Made by a program: the position numbers and the translations under genes
Shown: in pieces, positions 62,501 to 64,000 of the stretch
How positions within the stretch are numbered: position 1 is the first letter of the stretch
Layout of the letters: every line of letters begins with the position of its first letter
Source: Hymenolepis diminuta
Lineage: Eukaryota; Platyhelminthes; Cestoda; Cyclophyllidea; Hymenolepididae
DNA length: 64,000 bases
Direction: 5' to 3'
NCBI GenBank assembly: GCA_900708905.1
Contig: CAADRB010000021.1
Coordinates: 2,119,898 to 2,183,897 of the forward strand
The notes under the pieces: generated by a model
What the model was told of the DNA's origin: nothing
Databases searched by the model: none
The model's input: only the letters and a program-made list of their open reading frames with translations

Positions 62501-63837
62501 TCAGAATTCAAATATCATCGATTTTTTCACCAAGGCCGCAGCCGATGGTTGACTTGTCGAATATTTGACATTTAAGTGTGTCACTGAATGGAAAAAGTAC
62601 GCGAAATGTCATCGTTTTCTTGCCATACACTGTACATGACGCAAGTTCTGTAGGTATGTATCTATTATTATTGCAATCTGAAAGATGTTTCTTTATTTTC
62701 AGTCGTGCTTTTGCAGGAAACGATGCGTGAAGCTTTCTGTTCTCTTAAGTCAGTTTTTTGTTTACAAGCAGATTGTAGACTATATATATTGGCAGTTTCA
62801 CTACAGTCAGGATCATAAAACAACATGATTGAACTCTGGTGAAATCTGATACGCCGAGATCATGTTTACTCTTGTAAATTTACTAATCTTGCCATAAAAA
62901 GATATAAGTATACTGGAATGCTATGACCGGCCGTCCAGATTAATCAAATAATCGGTAAGCCCTGAAAATCGCAGATATTTATTAACTCAGTAGTCCAGGA
63001 GGGCAATCATTACATATGGATTTCGACACATAATTCAGTGGAATAACTGATAGGTAAATTTTGTAAAACCTTAATCCAAGAGTCAAATTATATAAGACTC
63101 CTTTGATAACCCGACATTATTCTAAACTTCCAATGCTTCCAATATACTTTAACACCCCGTCTCTCTTCAAATCAGATATAAATGAAACAGCAAGATAAAT
63201 TGCTTTTATTTTTTGCTTAAAAGAGAGATTTATTACTAAAAAGCCAAAGATTTATCTTGAAGTCAATTTGCGATTTGCTTCTTTTTATCCTCAACAACGT
63301 CTTTGATGAAGATGTTTGAAACCAGTAAGTTAGATTTGGGGGAATTTTACATGAAGGAGAATTATTTTTCTAGACATTTTTATAATCGAGATTTTTTATA
63401 ATTTAAAGCTTGTTTGTTTATATTTTGCGCTGCGCAAGCCAACATAAATAAATGCTTCTGTCTACTCGATATTCTTAGCTGTAGAAATTTTAAACGCCAA
63501 ATACAACCCACTTTCAAATCGTCTTAGCTCTGTGATGTCTTAATCACCCAATGACCTGCAAAGGGCAAGTCATTTGATAAAATTTCTAAATATGGGCTTT
63601 ATCACTTGTAAGATTCAAGATATAATTGATTTAAATAAATGTTACCCTATTCATATTATGATTAGATAGAAAAAACATATTTCAACGAGATCTAAATCTT
63701 CTAATTTTCATATTTACAAATTCTAATTTACACAAAATATATATTGGCTTGCCAGTTAAAGTCAATCACCTGTCATTTATGACAGCCAACTTGGCAGTCT
63801 GAATAAGGGATTTTGTATAGGAAGATATGTTGCGCAT
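47284..63837 (-). CDS. HVCN1: Voltage-gated proton channel, Hv1/HVCN1-like, atypical
   Basis: A four-helix voltage-sensor proton channel of the plasma membrane. Minus-strand exons in order: 63837-63770 (candidate start), 59520-59393 (S1), 53971-53481 (S1-S2 loop and S2), 51766-51643 (S3-S4), 51012-50897 and 50820-50742 (coiled coil), 47582-47284 (tail, stop). Phases join throughout for 434 residues (human 273). S1 reads VLIDALIVSAEIVLEI, with the selectivity Asp (D112 in human) and Glu119 kept. S2 reads ISILCIFVLQLAMKMLCMGR. S3 is VVDGIIIIISLIADAIF with both Asp. S4 is LIWRIIRVVN. Oddities: a Cys-rich loop of about 125 residues between S1 and S2; Leu at the first S4 Arg; Gln at the S2 Glu153; His140 kept but no His193 equivalent; a Ser-rich C-tail. 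The intron after S1 needs a GC donor. Family call strong; first and last exons less certain. Confidence 0.85.
47583..50741 (-). other. Large intron of the Hv1-like gene
   Basis: AT-rich sequence with no recognised exon or repeat; short open frames only. Confidence 0.4.
50742..50820 (-). CDS. HVCN1: Hv1-like exon, end of coiled coil
   Basis: Acceptor ctttttacag. Encodes KHIESLESMCVELGVPREQL and IFCRPT, ending in phase 1 at a strong gtaagt donor. Reading through the donor would add CKFKL and stop at 50725. Confidence 0.75.
50897..51012 (-). CDS. HVCN1: Hv1-like exon, coiled-coil dimerisation segment
   Basis: Encodes LLMHEKQRNEFRIQLQKRAR then RISELKVEALNGKIIILE, a heptad-like helix directly after S4, as in Hv1 dimers. 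Acceptor ttag at 51014-51013, phase 0 end at gtaaga. Confidence 0.85.
51643..51766 (-). CDS. HVCN1: Hv1-like exon, S3 and S4
   Basis: Acceptor ctacatttcag, donor gtaagg. Encodes VVDGIIIIISLIADAIFVYI, a short ASDEIT linker, then LIIIFLIWRIIRVVN. The Trp, two Arg and Asn of the Hv1 signature RxWRxxRxxN are present. The first Arg is Leu (codon CTT), a single-base difference from CGT. Confidence 0.92.
51935..52520 (+). repeat. LINE-like retrotransposon remnant inside the Hv1-like gene
   Basis: Longest of the four related copies, antisense within the intron between S2 and S3. Shares aggaaatctcacggccaa-type sequence with the 60-kb copy and agaaagctttt.., tttttagtttgaccgggc and ttattttaagtctta with the others. 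The finger frame here reads FLCPLFGYFKS and then a stop; RLRPWSAMENFPSSI upstream loosely resembles the post-RT basic region of LINEs. Fully degenerate. Confidence 0.5.
53481..53971 (-). CDS. HVCN1: Hv1-like exon, Cys-rich S1-S2 loop and S2
   Basis: Acceptor attttttgtag, donor gtgagt after KFE. The first ~127 codons form a hydrophilic loop with 11 Cys including three CC pairs (at exon residues 39-40, 59-60, 99-100) and an NSS glycosylation sequon. S2 follows: ILHFLSISILCIFVLQLAMK then MLCMGRAFFRLKFE, aligning without gaps to human S2 up to the shared KFE. An internal, unspliced intron cannot be excluded, but the frame is open throughout. Confidence 0.85.
55740..55860 (-). repeat. tRNA-derived SINE copy (short)
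   Basis: On the minus strand: ggtgatgtgatggtcaacac, B-box-like GGATTGAATCCC, then agtttctcataagagacctc and TTTCCCTCTAATAAAG, the tail shared with the 9.2-kb copy. Confidence 0.6.
56915..56975 (+). repeat. SINE tail fragment
   Basis: ggcggaattcaattttttcg followed by aggctccatgataccactct, matching the 3' half of the family only. Confidence 0.45.
57685..57835 (+). repeat. tRNA-derived SINE copy
   Basis: Core gtcggaggtcacgagatcaa, body ggaatggcggaac and tail attaaagtggttttaggata, with a diverged head. Confidence 0.6.
59393..59520 (-). CDS. HVCN1: Hv1-like exon, S1
   Basis: Acceptor tcttttttgtag. Encodes KLKSRVLNMIRGPIIQLVMS then SLVLIDALIVSAEIVLEIQS. The Asp of LIDALIV matches the proton selectivity-filter Asp. 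The only phase-compatible donor is AAAG|GCACGT at 59392-59391, a GC donor; otherwise a further exon between S1 and the loop is missing. Confidence 0.82.
60184..60480 (-). repeat. LINE-like retrotransposon remnant
   Basis: Minus-strand copy related to 51935-52520 (ggatttcttttagaaatccc region, ccatgaaaagccttcccag, agaaagctaacacaag, ggttttaccgggc). A frame RKIRLWVAMKSLPRS is open but has no credible start. Lies in the first large intron of the Hv1-like gene, in the same orientation as the gene. Confidence 0.5.
60496..63769 (-). other. 5' intron (or upstream flank) of the Hv1-like gene
   Basis: AT-rich with no recognised exon or repeat. A donor-like site at about 62235 has no open frame on the minus strand. 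Confidence 0.35.
63770..63837 (-). CDS. HVCN1: Candidate first coding exon of the Hv1-like gene
   Basis: ATG at 63837 (A at -3) opens MRNISSYTKSLIQTAKLAVI then NDR, ending in phase 2 at gtgatt, the phase the S1 exon requires. Human Hv1 has a longer cytoplasmic N-terminus. There is no independent support beyond phase and polarity, and it is separated from S1 by a 4.2-kb intron. Confidence 0.3.
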
Positions 63838-64000
63838 GTTGGAGATGGTTTTGTGTATGCAAATAAAGTCCAAGTAGTGTTTAAAGCAGAAAAACATAAA
63901 TCTCTGACTCACTGTCTTAAAGATAAGAACAGATCCTAAAATAATGTTATGTTTTTTAAAAAAGGACAAACACTCGGATAAGAGTGCATCCAAAATGGCC

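Overview
The window is a eukaryotic, AT-rich, gene-poor stretch with a compact-exon/large-intron architecture. The mix suggests a flatworm (Platyhelminthes), possibly a parasitic lineage. Evidence for this is three micro-introns of 34, 51 and 41 nt beside kilobase introns in one gene, a tRNA-derived SINE family, mariner and LINE remnants, and a ciliary gene set. This organism call is an inference. No rRNA or conventional tRNA gene, CRISPR array or operon was seen.

Layout. (1) About 1.0-2.2 kb, + strand: the 3' end of a histidine acid phosphatase gene most like the PXYLP1/2-phosphoxylose phosphatase branch; its 5' part lies outside the window or was not found. (2) 4.2-15.6 kb, + strand: eleven exons of a DAP5/eIF4G2-type translation initiation factor (MIF4G, Ser/Gly-rich linker, MA3-like region, W2 domain, acidic tail). 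All splice phases agree and no in-frame AUG precedes the MIF4G domain. Its large introns hold SINE copies. (3) 15.6-26 kb: intergenic, with SINE fragments, a strong hairpin and a GC-richer island. (4) 26.1-27.2 kb, - strand: a single-exon coiled-coil/IQ protein of the axonemal nexin-dynein regulatory complex (DRC10/IQCD-like, DRC9 as alternative). (5) 27-44 kb: intergenic and repetitive (SINE, LINE remnant, simple repeats). (6) 44-46.7 kb: a diverged two-copy repeat and a dead mariner transposon with both inverted terminal repeats. (7) 47.3 to about 63.8 kb, - strand: a voltage-gated proton channel gene (Hv1/HVCN1 family) rebuilt from six well-phased exons plus one candidate first exon.

The most unusual item is the Hv1-like channel. 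It appears to carry a Cys-rich extracellular S1-S2 loop of roughly 125 residues, which is very short in human Hv1. Its S4 segment has lost the first gating arginine (LxWRxxRxxN in place of RxWRxxRxxN). S2 has Gln at the charge-transfer Glu position, the second Zn-binding His is missing, and a Ser-rich tail follows the coiled coil. The pore Asp of S1 and the S3 Asp residues are kept.

The four genes are not obviously a functional cluster. Hv1 and the DRC subunit are both known from sperm or ciliated cells in other animals, but the shared neighbourhood is probably incidental. Comparisons with human proteins are from memory of the families; no alignment was run.
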